A program made the position numbers and the translations under genes. Below the pieces are notes generated by a model. That model made no database searches. It was given only the letters and a program-made list of their open reading frames with translations, and was not told where the DNA came from. Below are positions 63,254-64,000 of a stretch of 64,000 nucleotides of DNA, one piece after another. The stretch's first letter is position 1. The number at the start of each line of letters is the position of its first letter. This DNA is from Actinocorallia herbida (GTDB lineage: Bacteria; Actinomycetota; Actinomycetes; Streptosporangiales; Streptosporangiaceae), in contig NZ_RJKE01000001.1 of the NCBI RefSeq assembly GCF_003751225.1, forward strand, positions 7,440,001 to 7,504,000, given 5' to 3'.

Positions 63254-64000
63254 GCGGTCGCCTCGGCGTCGCGGCGGCCGTCGCCCTCCTCGGTCGGCAC
63301 CTCGTCGGGCACCGCGAGGAAGGATCCGTGGTCGGGGTCGAGGATGTGGACCTTGGCGGTCTCCAGGTCCAGGTACATGCCGACCAGTTCGATCTCGCCC
63401 AGGTCGACACGGCGCTTCAGCCACGGGTAGCTGAGCAGGTTGTCGAGCTGCTGGACGACGTTGGTCTGGCACAGCCGCGTGAGCGGGCTCGCCGCGCCGT
63501 CGCCCTCCGGCTCGTGCAGGTACCTGTCGAGGCTGTAGTTGGCGTGCTTCAGCCAGTTCGACAGCTGCGGCAGGTGCTCCACCTCGCTGCCCCCGGCCAG
63601 CACACCGGCCATCGCGCCGCAGTTGGAGTGGCCGCAGACGGTGATCGTCTTCACGTCGAGGACCGAGGTCGCGTACTCGACGGTCGCCATCACCGAGTCG
63701 TCGGGCACCCGCGAGCCGTAGCGCGGCACGAGGTTGCCGACGTTGCGGTTGATGAAGATGTCGCCGGGCCCGCTGGCGGTGATCAGATTGGGCACCACCC
63801 GTGAGTCGACGCAGGTGATGAAGAGATGGTCAGGGGTCTGGGCCATGGCCAGCTCGGCCATGATCGGACGAACGAGACGCGCGGTGCGTCCGTGGTACTC
63901 GCGGACGCCCGCGAGGAGCACCTCACGCGGCGATACGCCATCGAGGTCCTGGACCGGGCCGCGCTCGCGGCGTGACCAGGGCGCCCACCACCGGACGCCC
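63250..64000 (-). CDS. Carbonic anhydrase domain, probably the C-terminus of a SulP transporter fusion (5' end outside window)
   Basis: A complete beta-carbonic anhydrase core is visible: zinc ligands Cys in ITCVDSRVVPN, His and Cys in CGHSNCGAM, and the GDIFINRNVGNLVPRYG loop. A GTG at 63919-63921 could start a 223-residue protein, but the frame stays open to the window edge and reads VRWWAPWSRRERGPVQDLDG just before it. This looks like the linker of SulP anion transporter-carbonic anhydrase fusions known in actinobacteria. I therefore treat it as 5'-partial. It would move bicarbonate or sulfate and interconvert CO2 and bicarbonate. Confidence 0.8.
   Translation of the reverse strand, partial: GVRWWAPWSRRERGPVQDLDGVSPREVLLAGVREYHGRTARLVRPIMAELAMAQTPDHLFITCVDSRVVPNLITASGPGDIFINRNVGNLVPRYGSRVPDDSVMATVEYATSVLDVKTITVCGHSNCGAMAGVLAGGSEVEHLPQLSNWLKHANYSLDRYLHEPEGDGAASPLTRLCQTNVVQQLDNLLSYPWLKRRVDLGEIELVGMYLDLETAKVHILDPDHGSFLAVPDEVPTEEGDGRRDAEATA

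Overview
This is high-GC actinobacterial DNA. The window carries a complete conservon (cvnABCD), a SepH cell-division gene, a PknB-type kinase, a MalR-type maltose operon, DUF3710, DUF4193, DUF3159 and DUF1707 genes and many GTG or TTG starts. A filamentous actinomycete of the Streptomyces/Streptosporangiales kind fits best; the genus cannot be fixed from this window alone. There are no rRNA or tRNA genes, no CRISPR array, no insertion sequence and no phage genes. Nearly all of the DNA is ordinary chromosomal coding sequence.

Left part (1-12.6 kb): a bacterial eRF1-like (baeRF) gene cut by the left edge; an unknown gene; an FprA-type ferredoxin reductase; an APC permease; dxs and idi, which are divergent and act in the MEP isoprenoid pathway; an ASCH-like protein; aconitase; and a translationally coupled padR-DUF1707 pair.

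Sugar region (11.9-22 kb): the Entner-Doudoroff genes edd and eda, with a divergent ROK regulator. Their intergenic region holds five tandem hairpins that all carry the same loop. A maltose-type ABC importer (binding protein and two permeases, no ATPase) follows, then a GH13 alpha-glucosidase and a MalR-like LacI regulator. CTTGCAA-type operator repeats lie upstream of the importer.

Middle (22-33 kb): a DODA-type dioxygenase, psd-pssA for phosphatidylethanolamine synthesis, a phosphotransferase, a zinc-ribbon protein, a secreted lamin-tail protein, a TetR remnant, a GH1 beta-glucosidase, a TrmA/RumA-type RNA methyltransferase, an APC permease and two TrkA-type proteins.

Conserved backbone (28-55 kb): the order methyltransferase, APC permease, ceoB, ceoC, DUF3159, OB-fold, DUF3710, dut, DUF4193, suhB matches the Mycobacterium tuberculosis Rv2689c-Rv2701c block. 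It is interrupted here by a CbiX-like gene, the conservon, an MFS/LacI cassette, a PIG-L hydrolase, a serine hydrolase, valS, a kinase with a kinase-less paralogue of its sensor domain, and a CutRS-like two-component pair.

Right part (53.5-64 kb): a small unlisted gene, suhB, hemH, a lytic transglycosylase with an unusual N-terminal domain, an MFS transporter, an aldonolactone oxidase, sepH, two PH-domain membrane proteins, and the carbonic-anhydrase end of a probable SulP fusion running off the right edge.

The most unusual structure is the hairpin array between edd and eda (12634-12907). Its stems differ in sequence but remain paired, while the 8-base loop is identical in all five units.
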